Source: Pseudoflavitalea rhizosphaerae
GTDB lineage: Bacteria > Bacteroidota > Bacteroidia > Chitinophagales > Chitinophagaceae
NCBI RefSeq assembly: GCF_003991355.1
Contig: NZ_RCSU01000008.1
Location: 1-64,000, forward strand
Length of the DNA: 64,000 nucleotides
Direction: 5' to 3'
In this document: piece by piece, positions 44,132-52,083 of the stretch
How the letters are laid out: every line of letters begins with the position of its first letter
Position numbering within the stretch: the first letter of the stretch is position 1
Notes under the pieces: generated by a model
Databases searched by the model: none
Seen by the model: only the letters and a program-made list of their open reading frames with translations
Told to the model about the DNA's origin: nothing
Made by a program: the position numbers and the translations under genes

Positions 44132-44857
44132 TTAGAGATATTTTTTTGCTTTCAGGAATGCTACCCATTTTGCGTAAGCAGCAGGACGGAGATGAATGCC
44201 ATCGATGGTCATGTTTGCATGCAGTTCTCCCTGCTCATCTGCAAACACCGGGTGAAGATCAATAAAGGTGAGTGCGTATTCCGCTGCGATCTTTCTGATC
44301 TCATTGTTCAACGCAATCACCTTGTCTTTCTTGTTTTTTAAGTATGCCGCTGTCAGGATCCTCTCGTTCATGGGCAGGATGCTCTGGATGTACAGTTTTG
44401 CTTTTGGACAAACCGTTCGGATGCGCTCCACGATCCTGCGATAGTTATTGGCGCTCACTTCTGTGGGCAGTCCTCTTCCGATATCATTGATACCGATCAG
44501 TAAAAAGATGAGTTTAGGTTTGATCACTAAATGTGAATCCAGTCTCGCCAGTAATCCAAAAGTATTGTCGCCGCCAATGCCCCTGTTCACCACCGGTTTC
44601 CCTGGCAGCAGTTCCTGCCAGGGGCCACGCTCGGTGATGCTGTTGCCCAGGAATAGTATTGCATTTTTCTGTGCGGGCAATACACGGAACAATTCCATGC
44701 GTTGCTGGTAATATGTGTTATTATAGCTGCTGTCTATTTTTACAGATTTTGCCGGAACCGCAGTTGTTGTGGGTTGTGCAGGCGTTTGTGCCACTGTCAT
44801 GCCGCAGACCAATGCTGCTACCGCAACCAAGCCCCATTTGATATTCACTGTCTTCAT
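44132..44857 (-). CDS. Secreted SGNH/GDSL acylhydrolase (1)
   Basis: This is a 241-residue protein with an N-terminal signal (WGLVAVAALVCGMTVAQ). Block I FLGNSITERG carries the nucleophile Ser, block II NRGIGGDNTFG the oxyanion Gly, block III LIGINDIGRG the Asn, and block V IDGIHLRPAAY the Asp-His. All four SGNH residues are present. This type removes acetyl groups from sugars. It is a close paralogue of the next gene and lies 6 bp downstream of it. In the context of an N-acetylhexosamine locus, sialate or N-acetylhexosamine O-acetylesterase is a reasonable guess. Confidence 0.88.
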   Translation of the reverse strand: MKTVNIKWGLVAVAALVCGMTVAQTPAQPTTTAVPAKSVKIDSSYNNTYYQQRMELFRVLPAQKNAILFLGNSITERGPWQELLPGKPVVNRGIGGDNTFGLLARLDSHLVIKPKLIFLLIGINDIGRGLPTEVSANNYRRIVERIRTVCPKAKLYIQSILPMNERILTAAYLKNKKDKVIALNNEIRKIAAEYALTFIDLHPVFADEQGELHANMTIDGIHLRPAAYAKWVAFLKAKKYL

Positions 44858-44863
44858 AAAAAA

Positions 44864-45547
44864 CTATTTAAGGTGTCCCTTTTCTTTCAGCAATGCTACC
44901 CACCTGATATAAGCAGCGGGCCAGAGATGCAGGCCGTCCTGTGTATTCTCTTTTTTCAGTTGTCCATTTTCATCTGCCACTGCCGGTGCGATATCCACCC
45001 ATGTATAACCGAACTGTTCCGCCAGCGCCCTGAACCGAAGGTTCAATTGTGCAATCACTTCATTGGTCACTTTCTTATACTGTGCTGCCAGCATGCTTTC
45101 ATTCACCGGCAGTACGCTTTCCACATACACTTTCGTTTTCGGTGAACCAGCTTTTATCTTCATCAGGATCCTCTCAAAAGTCTTCGCAACAGTATCCACC
45201 GGTATTCCGCGTTTCAGATCATTGACTCCCGACAAGATAAAGATCTTCGCCGGTTTCGAGCTCAGTACTTCATCGATCCTTGCCAGCACTCCGTAAGTTA
45301 CATCACCACTGATTCCCCTGTTCACCACGGGCCTGCCGGGCAGTAATTCCTGCCACTCTCCCATCTCTGTAATGCTATTGCCTACAAACACGATCTCCTT
45401 TTTCTGGTCCGGCATCAACCGGAAGTACTCCAACCTGTTGCGATAGTGTCCGTTATTGTAGCTGCTATCTATCATTACTTTCTCCTGTGCCGCGGCTCCA
45501 CACGAAGCTGTCAACAGTAAAGCCAATGATGCAAAATATTTAATCAT
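44864..45547 (-). CDS. Secreted SGNH/GDSL acylhydrolase (2)
   Basis: This is a 227-residue protein with a signal peptide (MIKYFASLALLLTASCGAAAQ); the Cys 16 in ASCG could even serve as a lipobox. Catalytic blocks are FVGNSITEMG, NRGISGDVTYG, LSGVNDLKRG and DGLHLWPAAY, again complete. It shares the IDSSYNN...RMELFR/RLEYFR lead-in with the neighbour, so the two arose by tandem duplication and have since diverged considerably. A half copy of the palindromic element lies 17 bp upstream of its start codon, i.e. in the expected leader. Confidence 0.88.
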   Translation of the reverse strand: MIKYFASLALLLTASCGAAAQEKVMIDSSYNNGHYRNRLEYFRLMPDQKKEIVFVGNSITEMGEWQELLPGRPVVNRGISGDVTYGVLARIDEVLSSKPAKIFILSGVNDLKRGIPVDTVAKTFERILMKIKAGSPKTKVYVESVLPVNESMLAAQYKKVTNEVIAQLNLRFRALAEQFGYTWVDIAPAVADENGQLKKENTQDGLHLWPAAYIRWVALLKEKGHLK

Positions 45548-45563
45548 ACATTTTTTTTAAGAG

Positions 45564-45613
45564 CGTCGCCGGAGGCGACGAAATATAAGTCACTCGCCGG
45601 GAGGCGAGCGACT
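45564..45613. repeat. Palindromic element, half copy
   Basis: Two hairpins: CGTCGCC-GGA-GGCGACG (45564-45580) and AGTCACTCGCC-GGGA-GGCGAGCGACT (45588-45613). They match the right half of the copy at 49493-49597 in the same orientation, including the linker AATATA. The left half is missing. The sequence sits in the 243-bp gap between the symporter and the SGNH gene, and would fold just before the start codon of the latter. Confidence 0.85.
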
Positions 45614-45790
45614 GCCCGCACGCTGAGACGGCTGATGCACTCTCAACTCCATTGAGCGAATGTTCTTCTACGACGGCCTCGGAAACTGTTGCCCCATCGC
45701 TTAATTATTATTCTAAGGCTTCATCCCTTAATTCCTCCGCCCATCTATGTTCCAGGCTGTTCGGCAGTTTCCACAGACGTTGGAGAAGAA

Positions 45791-47638
45791 TCATGAGCGA
45801 AGCCTATCATACCAGGTAAACTTCAATATCGTCATGGTCACCAGCCACACGCCCATCGCGATAAATCCTTTTGTAAAGAATCCGAACACGAACTGTATTG
45901 GCATAATGATCATGCTCATTTGCCAAACGATGCCGGTCACTACATTGAACATATCCCATTTGAACTGCTGGTTGGGCTGGAATGCCGGGTCCACTTTTCT
46001 TACCATATTCAGCACCGGTTTCCACCATCCCCAGGGTTTGGTATTGGAATAGAAACTGGTGAGTACCTGTTGTGAAGGCGCTGGTGTAAGTAAACAACCA
46101 ACGATGCTGCCCGTCATGCTCAATACGAGAATAATGAAAAACGAAACAAGTGTACCGATACCGCTGCCGAATACATCTTTATACTCTGAATTATCTGCCA
46201 GCCATGCCATGAGTGATGGTACAAAGGTGGCGGCGATGAGTCCTGTAAGCATGCCTGCGAAATAGCCGTAGCCATTGAAGCGCCACCAGATCCATTTGAG
46301 TACGTTGGCGGCGGCATAACCACCATACAGAGCCGAAGTGATCCAGATGGTGAGGCTGCTCAGTGAAGTGGCGAACAGGCCGAAGATGCATCCCACCAGC
46401 ACAATGGAGATGGAAACGATATAGCTCCATTTCACGTAGTGTGCGGGAGGCGCATCGGGCTTGAAATATTTTTTGTAGAAATCGTTCACGAGGTAGGCAG
46501 GCGCTGCATTCACGAAGGCAGAGAATGTGCTCATGAATGATGCGAGCAGTCCTGCCAGTACAATACCGCGGATACCGGCGGGCAGGTAACTGCCTACAAC
46601 CCGGCTGAGAATGATCTCGAAATCAGGTTTGCTTTGTCCCTGTAATTCGGGCATGAGGTAGTGAATGCCAACGAGTGTGAGGCCGCTCACCATCATGAAG
46701 AGCGGGATGAACAGCACCAGGTTGGTGAAACCTGTGAGCATGGCTGCTTCTTTGGGTTTTTTGGCGCTGAGGATACGTTGCATATCGAATCCGGGCACGG
46801 GGCCTGCAAGACTGGCGAAGATGCCTTTGGCCACCATCATCATCAGGAGTGCGCCGAACCAGGTGAAACCATCTTCTGCTACTTTCTGTGCTGCCTGCGG
46901 AAATTTGGAGCCCCAGTCCACATCGAGTTTCCATTCGGGCCAGAAATTGCTCCAGCCGTTGGGGAGCTGCTGGTGGAGTGCACTGTAGTCAACATCGCGC
47001 ACGGCGTAGGTTACAACCAGCAAACAGCTCACAAGCAGGATGCCGTATTGCAATACTTCCGTTGCCACTACGCTGTACATACCTCCTTTCACGGTGTAGA
47101 AAGTGGTGAGGGCGATGATGATGAATGCATAGGTCTGCTGACTGGTGAGCAGCGGGTTGCTGAGGTCCCAGGGCAGGATATTGGAAGCGAACTTACCGAT
47201 GCCCACAAATACATAACCGATAAAACCGATCACGCTGACGATAGCAAAAACTACTACGATCATATGTGCGAGCCTTCCTCCGCGGGAATCGCCAAAGCGT
47301 TTGATGATCCAGTCGGCGCCGGTCATGGCATTGGAGCGCCTGATCCAGATGGCGAGGAATACCATCACGAAGATCTGGTTCCATACGGGCCAGAGCCAGG
47401 GCAGCCAGGCGGCTTTGAAGCCATAGACGAAGAGCAGCGCCACGTAGAAAGCGGTGCCGCTTACATCGAACATGCCTGAGCTGTTGCTGAAGCCGAGCCA
47501 GTACCATTTGATATTGTTATCGCCAAGGAAATAGCTCTGGATATTTTTGGATGCTTTGCGGCTGATCCAGAAACCAAGACCAACGATGGTTACAAGGTAG
47601 CAGAGAATGATAATAATGTCGATCGTGGCTAAGTTCAT
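45791..47638 (-). CDS. Sodium:solute symporter family (SSS) sugar transporter
   Basis: This is a 615-residue protein with about 14-15 membrane helices, beginning IDIIIILCYLVTIVGLGFWISRK. SSS landmarks include GADWIIKRFGDSRGG, PGFDMQRILSAKKPKEA and GIRGIVLAGLLASFMSTFSAFVNAAPAYLVNDFYKKY, the last matching the Na+/substrate helix 8 region. It imports the sugar or sugar acid released in the periplasm, driven by sodium. It lies 40 bp after the GH20 gene. The exact substrate (hexosamine or acidic sugar) is not readable. Confidence 0.9.
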   Translation of the reverse strand: MNLATIDIIIILCYLVTIVGLGFWISRKASKNIQSYFLGDNNIKWYWLGFSNSSGMFDVSGTAFYVALLFVYGFKAAWLPWLWPVWNQIFVMVFLAIWIRRSNAMTGADWIIKRFGDSRGGRLAHMIVVVFAIVSVIGFIGYVFVGIGKFASNILPWDLSNPLLTSQQTYAFIIIALTTFYTVKGGMYSVVATEVLQYGILLVSCLLVVTYAVRDVDYSALHQQLPNGWSNFWPEWKLDVDWGSKFPQAAQKVAEDGFTWFGALLMMMVAKGIFASLAGPVPGFDMQRILSAKKPKEAAMLTGFTNLVLFIPLFMMVSGLTLVGIHYLMPELQGQSKPDFEIILSRVVGSYLPAGIRGIVLAGLLASFMSTFSAFVNAAPAYLVNDFYKKYFKPDAPPAHYVKWSYIVSISIVLVGCIFGLFATSLSSLTIWITSALYGGYAAANVLKWIWWRFNGYGYFAGMLTGLIAATFVPSLMAWLADNSEYKDVFGSGIGTLVSFFIILVLSMTGSIVGCLLTPAPSQQVLTSFYSNTKPWGWWKPVLNMVRKVDPAFQPNQQFKWDMFNVVTGIVWQMSMIIMPIQFVFGFFTKGFIAMGVWLVTMTILKFTWYDRLRS

Positions 47639-47678
47639 GCGTTCTGTTTATTATTCGGTTATTGGGTCAGTGGTTGTA

Positions 47679-49688
47679 TCAGCGTGCGCGTTTGATGAGG
47701 TCATCCAGTTCCAGGTTGATCTCGCGGCCGAGCGGTTGTCCGTTCCTGTAAGAGCGTGCACGGATATGGTGTGCTCCTGCGGGGATGGTCAGCGGTTGGC
47801 CTTTGTACTGGGGATAAAATTCATCTACGTTTGTATCGTCGAAAGTATAGAAAATATCCAGTCCTCTGATCTCTGTATTGATGATGATGCTGTAACTGCT
47901 GTCTGCATTCCGTTTTGCAGAGATGATGGGCTCATGGAATCCTGTAGCATAGTTCACTTTTGCATGTTGGAATCGTGGAAAATGTTTTTCCATGCGATCG
48001 ATGAAGCCGTCCCAGTTACGTTTTTCTTTCGGGCTCCAGAGCGCTTCGGCCAGGGCCATGCCGCGTGGCCAGGTCATGTACTGCACCTTGCGTTCATTGG
48101 GCACCTGCTCTGTAAAGAGACTGCCCTGTCCACCTAAAATATTCTCCTCCTTTGCTCCTGCCGCCACCGGCTCGAAAGCGTAGCAGGCATTGAGGCGGGT
48201 AACGGTAAACGGACCATTTTCGAAAACAGGGTCATTCTGGTAGAAATCGAGATAAGTGTAAAAGGCAGGCGTCATTACGGCTTTGTGTCCATGCTGTGAA
48301 GCGAGGATACCGCCTTTGTGATCTTTCCAGCTCATGTAGGCCATACCTGGCACGAGGCCGCCATCGAGTTTATCGTACCAGCTCATGGGCAGCTTGCCCT
48401 TGCTTTCTATGATACGTGCGAGGCGGTTAAGGAAATAAGTCTGCAGCTCTGATGAGTTGTTCAGTTTTTCAGTTTTGATGCGATGCTGGCATACTTCGCA
48501 TTTTTCCCAGTACTGACGCGATACTTCGTCGCCTCCGATATGGATATAACGGGAAGGGAAAAGCGCAGCCAGTTCGCCGAATATCTTGTCGAGTGCGGCA
48601 TAGGTGGAATCATTACCTGCACAGAGTACATTGGTGCGTGATGGGTTCCAGGGATCGCCGGCCAGCACCTGCTGTGGCGTTTTGGTGCAACTCATTTCCG
48701 GATAGGATGCGATCAGGGCAAGGCTATGTCCGGGCACATCAATTTCGGGAACCACTGTGATGTAACGTTGCGCCGCGTAAGCGATTATCTCTTTTACATC
48801 TTCCTGGGTATAATAACCTCCATCAGTAGCCGCTTCGCCAGGCTGCGGGCCTTTAAAGCCACGCCAGTAGCCAGTCCTGGGTACACGCCAGGCGCCTGTC
48901 TTAGTGAGATTGGGCATGGATTTGATCTCTATCCTCCATCCCTGGTTATCGGTCAGGTGCCAGTGAAATACATTGAATTTGTATTTCGACATCTGATCGA
49001 GGTAATTTTTGATCACTTCTTTGGAAAAGAAATGACGGCTTACGTCCAGCATCAGCCCGCGCCATTCAAAACGGGGACTGTCATGAATGGTCACAGCTGC
49101 TATGCGCAATGGTTCGCGGGCTGTTGCTTTGACGGGCAGCAGTTGCAGCAGGGTCTGCACAGCATAGAACCAGCCGGCAGGCTGCGCTGCTTCGATCAGT
49201 ATTTTTCCGGAGGATACAGAGAGCCTGTACCCTTCTTTTTTAAATGAGCTATCAGTATTCAGTAACCGAAAAACAATATTGTTCTGTTTTCCACTATTGG
49301 TGACTACGGGGATATTTCTCCCACGGAGCTCTTTGATGGATCGTGCAAGGAGTTCGGCTACGCCGCGCTGCAGGCTATCTTGCTGTGGCATTACAATACT
49401 ACCTGCTGTTCTCAGATCAAAAGCGCCTCTTCCCGTTTTCAGGTATGCAGGCGCAGGAATAATAGCGTGTATCCCATTTACTCCGGGTGTGTCAGTCGCT
49501 CGCCTCTGGCGAGTGACTTCTATTGGTTCGCCTCCGGCGAACACCGTGTCGCCGGAGGCGACAGAATATAAGTCACTCGCGGGGACGCGAGCGACTGGCG
49601 GCAGCGTGAGTGAATGTATTATGCCGTTGTTGGCGACAACGGGTCCGGTCAGCGACAATAACAATATGGTGGTAACTGCTTTCAGCAT
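47679..49688 (-). CDS. Beta-N-acetylhexosaminidase, GH20, with an in-frame palindromic insertion
   Basis: This is a 669-residue protein. The signal peptide is residues 1-19 (MLKAVTTILLLSLTGPVVA). Residues 31-66 are encoded by the palindromic element at 49493-49597. The mature part then begins AIIPAPAYLKTGRG, with the GH20b domain to about 195, and the catalytic barrel from WRGLMLDVSRHFF. The catalytic pair lies in HIGGDEVSRQYW near residue 385, followed by the substrate Trp residues (MSWKDHKGG) and a C-terminal sandwich. It releases terminal GlcNAc or GalNAc by substrate-assisted catalysis in the periplasm. No start codon lies between the element and the mature part, so translation must cross the insertion. 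The start is 4 bp after the DUF5009 stop. Confidence 0.93.
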   Translation of the reverse strand: MLKAVTTILLLSLTGPVVANNGIIHSLTLPPVARVPASDLYSVASGDTVFAGGEPIEVTRQRRATDTPGVNGIHAIIPAPAYLKTGRGAFDLRTAGSIVMPQQDSLQRGVAELLARSIKELRGRNIPVVTNSGKQNNIVFRLLNTDSSFKKEGYRLSVSSGKILIEAAQPAGWFYAVQTLLQLLPVKATAREPLRIAAVTIHDSPRFEWRGLMLDVSRHFFSKEVIKNYLDQMSKYKFNVFHWHLTDNQGWRIEIKSMPNLTKTGAWRVPRTGYWRGFKGPQPGEAATDGGYYTQEDVKEIIAYAAQRYITVVPEIDVPGHSLALIASYPEMSCTKTPQQVLAGDPWNPSRTNVLCAGNDSTYAALDKIFGELAALFPSRYIHIGGDEVSRQYWEKCEVCQHRIKTEKLNNSSELQTYFLNRLARIIESKGKLPMSWYDKLDGGLVPGMAYMSWKDHKGGILASQHGHKAVMTPAFYTYLDFYQNDPVFENGPFTVTRLNACYAFEPVAAGAKEENILGGQGSLFTEQVPNERKVQYMTWPRGMALAEALWSPKEKRNWDGFIDRMEKHFPRFQHAKVNYATGFHEPIISAKRNADSSYSIIINTEIRGLDIFYTFDDTNVDEFYPQYKGQPLTIPAGAHHIRARSYRNGQPLGREINLELDDLIKRAR
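49493..49597. repeat. Palindromic element, full copy 2, inside the GH20 coding region
   Basis: The outer arms CAGTCGCTCGC (49493-49503) and GCGAGCGACTG (49587-49597) are exact complements. Four inner hairpins are at 49494-49518, 49526-49542 (GTTCGCC/GGCGAAC), 49547-49563 (TGTCGCC/GGCGACA) and 49571-49596. It aligns with the reverse complement of copy 1. It is in frame with the GH20 gene and encodes about 35 residues (from PVARVPASDLYS to RQRRATD) without a stop. It has no similarity to GH20 sequence. Confidence 0.9.
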
Positions 49689-49692
49689 GATC

Positions 49693-51087
49693 TTATGTTT
49701 TCCAGAACCACTGACGTTTGGTAAAGAAAATCGTGATGAGTGATACCACGCCGGTGAACAATACCCCTTCCAGGAAGCCGGTCCAGGGGCCGGTCCCGAT
49801 TGCGGTATAATGGTTGAACAAACCGGTCAGATGTAATACGGGGATCAGCAGCAGGTTGCCTGTAACATAGGCCACCATTGGGTTGCGGCCATTGAGGCTG
49901 AAATAAGTGATGATACTGCCGAAACCTTTTTCGTTTTGCATACCATAGAATCCCAGCAGTGCAAAGAATGCGAGGCCACTGGTGATCAGATAGTAACTGT
50001 AAGTGCTGGGATCTTTCTTCACACCACCTTCAAAGGCATCGAAGCTGAGGCCCAGCAAGAGCATGAAGCAACCTGCTGTGAAGAAACGGTGCAGGAGTTT
50101 GTAACCGTTGGCGTCGAGCTTTTGCACCGTGTAGTAAATCAAAGCCAGCAATGCGGCGTTTACACCAAGGTTTAGCACAAGCTGCCTGGAGAAAAGGAAA
50201 CAAACATTCAACGTGATCAGCAGTATACTCAGCAATGCGATCAGCCTGATATGATTTTTTTCCTGTGCGGCGGGTACTGGATTGGATTTGCTGCTTTCCA
50301 GCAACCAATCTCCGGCGAGGGTCCCGGGCAATACGATGAACAAATACTTGAGGTAATAGAATTTGTACATCCAGGGAGCGGGCGTGAAGTTGAACACAGC
50401 TTCGTTCCAACTGCCGGCAGTTTTGCTGCCGAGGAAGATGGCCATTACAAATCCGAGGATACCGATGCGGATTTCCGGTTTGCCTTTGGTGAACCACCAG
50501 ATCAGGGTGCTGAAGAAAGCCATATTACCAAGTACGATGATGATGATGTCTTCCTTCATCAAAGAAAATCCTTTACCATCCTTGAATGGAAGGATGTAGA
50601 GTAATAATGCGGCGAGCGCAAATGCCAATCCTCTTGCTACCTGGAATACGAGTTTGTATTTCCCTTTCGATTCAAAGAACTGGAAAAACAGTAAAACGAA
50701 ACTACCCACAGACAACCAATAGTTGATGGCTGTTGGCTTTTCCGCCTGTACCCAGGCGCGCATATGAAAAGTGAACAGCGCAAAGAAAACCAGTAACAGG
50801 AACCTTCTTCCCGCGATGTACGCCACAGACCAGAACCCGGCCTGTTCTTTTATCTTTTTATTCAAAGCCAGTGGTATGGCCGCTCCCATGCTGAACAAAA
50901 AGAACGGGAACACAAGGTCCACCCAGGTGATGCCGGGTATGTCAGGTTTGTAAACATGGTAAGGCGGCGGTACCTGGGCATGATACATCCAGGCCGGCAG
51001 TATACCAAAAGCGATACTGCTGGAGAGTACCATCGCCAGGATGGCGAAGCCTCTTAAAGCGTCCAGGCACTGGTTTCTTTGCTGCAT
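49693..51087 (-). CDS. DUF5009 membrane protein, heparan-alpha-glucosaminide N-acetyltransferase-like
   Basis: This is a 464-residue protein with about 11-12 membrane helices. The N-terminus QRNQCLDALRGFAILAMVL and WVDLVFPFFLFSMGAAIPLAL are hallmarks of the DUF5009/NagX group; the DALRG segment is shared with membrane acyltransferases. A C-terminal SLNGRNPMVAYVTGNLL follows the family pattern. Relatives acetylate glucosamine across a membrane or take part in N-acetylglucosamine uptake, which fits GH20 and AGE neighbours. It begins 42 bp after the DUF5017 gene. Confidence 0.85.
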   Translation of the reverse strand: MQQRNQCLDALRGFAILAMVLSSSIAFGILPAWMYHAQVPPPYHVYKPDIPGITWVDLVFPFFLFSMGAAIPLALNKKIKEQAGFWSVAYIAGRRFLLLVFFALFTFHMRAWVQAEKPTAINYWLSVGSFVLLFFQFFESKGKYKLVFQVARGLAFALAALLLYILPFKDGKGFSLMKEDIIIIVLGNMAFFSTLIWWFTKGKPEIRIGILGFVMAIFLGSKTAGSWNEAVFNFTPAPWMYKFYYLKYLFIVLPGTLAGDWLLESSKSNPVPAAQEKNHIRLIALLSILLITLNVCFLFSRQLVLNLGVNAALLALIYYTVQKLDANGYKLLHRFFTAGCFMLLLGLSFDAFEGGVKKDPSTYSYYLITSGLAFFALLGFYGMQNEKGFGSIITYFSLNGRNPMVAYVTGNLLLIPVLHLTGLFNHYTAIGTGPWTGFLEGVLFTGVVSLITIFFTKRQWFWKT

Positions 51088-51129
51088 TGCTGTTCCGGGG
51101 TTTAGAAGATATTAGAGTACGGATTACAG

Positions 51130-52053
51130 TTAGTTGGTGATGGTGATATCGAGTTCTCTAACCACGGTCTTTACCTCCTTCGCATTGGTATTGGAACCTA
51201 CGAAAGTGACCCTGTAAGTGCCGGGCTCCGTGAAAATATACGTGTGCTCTGTTTTGCGCGCCATGTATTCCTTGATGGCAACACCTTTGTCTGGTGATAC
51301 CTGCGCAACGAAGAAGGGTTTTGAAATGGCCCAGTCCTCAGATTCCACCAGGGAGCTGTTGGGTGCAAATTGCAGGTAGCCCGCCCCGGTTTCATTTTTC
51401 CATAAATTATTCGGGTTCTGGAAATCCACGTTCACCCATCCCGCACCGAATAGATTCGACAGTGATGCCACAGTGCCGTCGGGATAAGTGTTGTTGAGGT
51501 TGAAGCTCATGATGCGCCAGGTACGTTGTGTGGGAGTGGCGCCGGGCGGCTTCTCTCCTACATACCGGTAAGAAAGATAGATTGGTTTTCCTTTTACAAT
51601 AAGGTCGGAGATATTGGCAATGCCGGATTGTATTTCCACACCTACAGTACCGTTTGGTGCAGTGGCCATGGTGAAACGATCTGTGATCTCGGTCCAGGTA
51701 GCTTCTTTAACGGCATTGGTATCATATTTACCTGTGAAGTCTGTGCTGGCCATTACGCGCACATTGTTCTCCTGTGAACCATACAGCACACGACTGCTGA
51801 AGCTCATGAATGTAGTGCCGCCTTCCAGTTCGGTGCGTTCCCTGAATTTGTATTCAGCACCGGGCTCGCCGGAAAAGAAAGTGATCACATCGGGTGAACC
51901 GCTGAAATTGAATACAACACTGTCGCCCGCTTTGTAGGTGGATTGTGCTGTGCTGACATTGAAATCCGGTGCGTCCAGTTTATCGCGTTTGTCGCAGGAG
52001 GCTATCAGTGCAGCCACTGCCAACAGGGATGATATATGACGAAGTTTGAACAT
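51130..52053 (-). CDS. DUF5017 surface lipoprotein
   Basis: This is a 307-residue protein with lipobox LAVAALIASC (Cys 20) and the acidic DKRDKLD. The first sandwich domain (about 28-95: DFNVSTAQSTYKAGDSVVFNFSG, ITFFSGEPGAEYKFRERT) is the DUF5017 PKD-like start; a lectin-like part follows. This type accompanies SusC/SusD as an extra surface glycan-binding protein. It lies 30 bp after susD. Confidence 0.82.
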   Translation of the reverse strand: MFKLRHISSLLAVAALIASCDKRDKLDAPDFNVSTAQSTYKAGDSVVFNFSGSPDVITFFSGEPGAEYKFRERTELEGGTTFMSFSSRVLYGSQENNVRVMASTDFTGKYDTNAVKEATWTEITDRFTMATAPNGTVGVEIQSGIANISDLIVKGKPIYLSYRYVGEKPPGATPTQRTWRIMSFNLNNTYPDGTVASLSNLFGAGWVNVDFQNPNNLWKNETGAGYLQFAPNSSLVESEDWAISKPFFVAQVSPDKGVAIKEYMARKTEHTYIFTEPGTYRVTFVGSNTNAKEVKTVVRELDITITN

Positions 52054-52083
52054 AATCTTTCATTAATTGATGGAGGGATCGGT

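Noticed and set aside
2983-49597. Palindromic repeats considered as a CRISPR array or as IS terminal repeats
   Set aside because: Copies are single, tens of kb apart, with no regular spacers, no cas genes and no transposase.
49279-49743. A 154-codon open frame on the plus strand across the GH20 5' end and the palindromic element
   Set aside because: Outside the element it is only the antisense of the GH20 and signal-peptide coding region; the conserved piece is treated as a property of the element, not as a gene.
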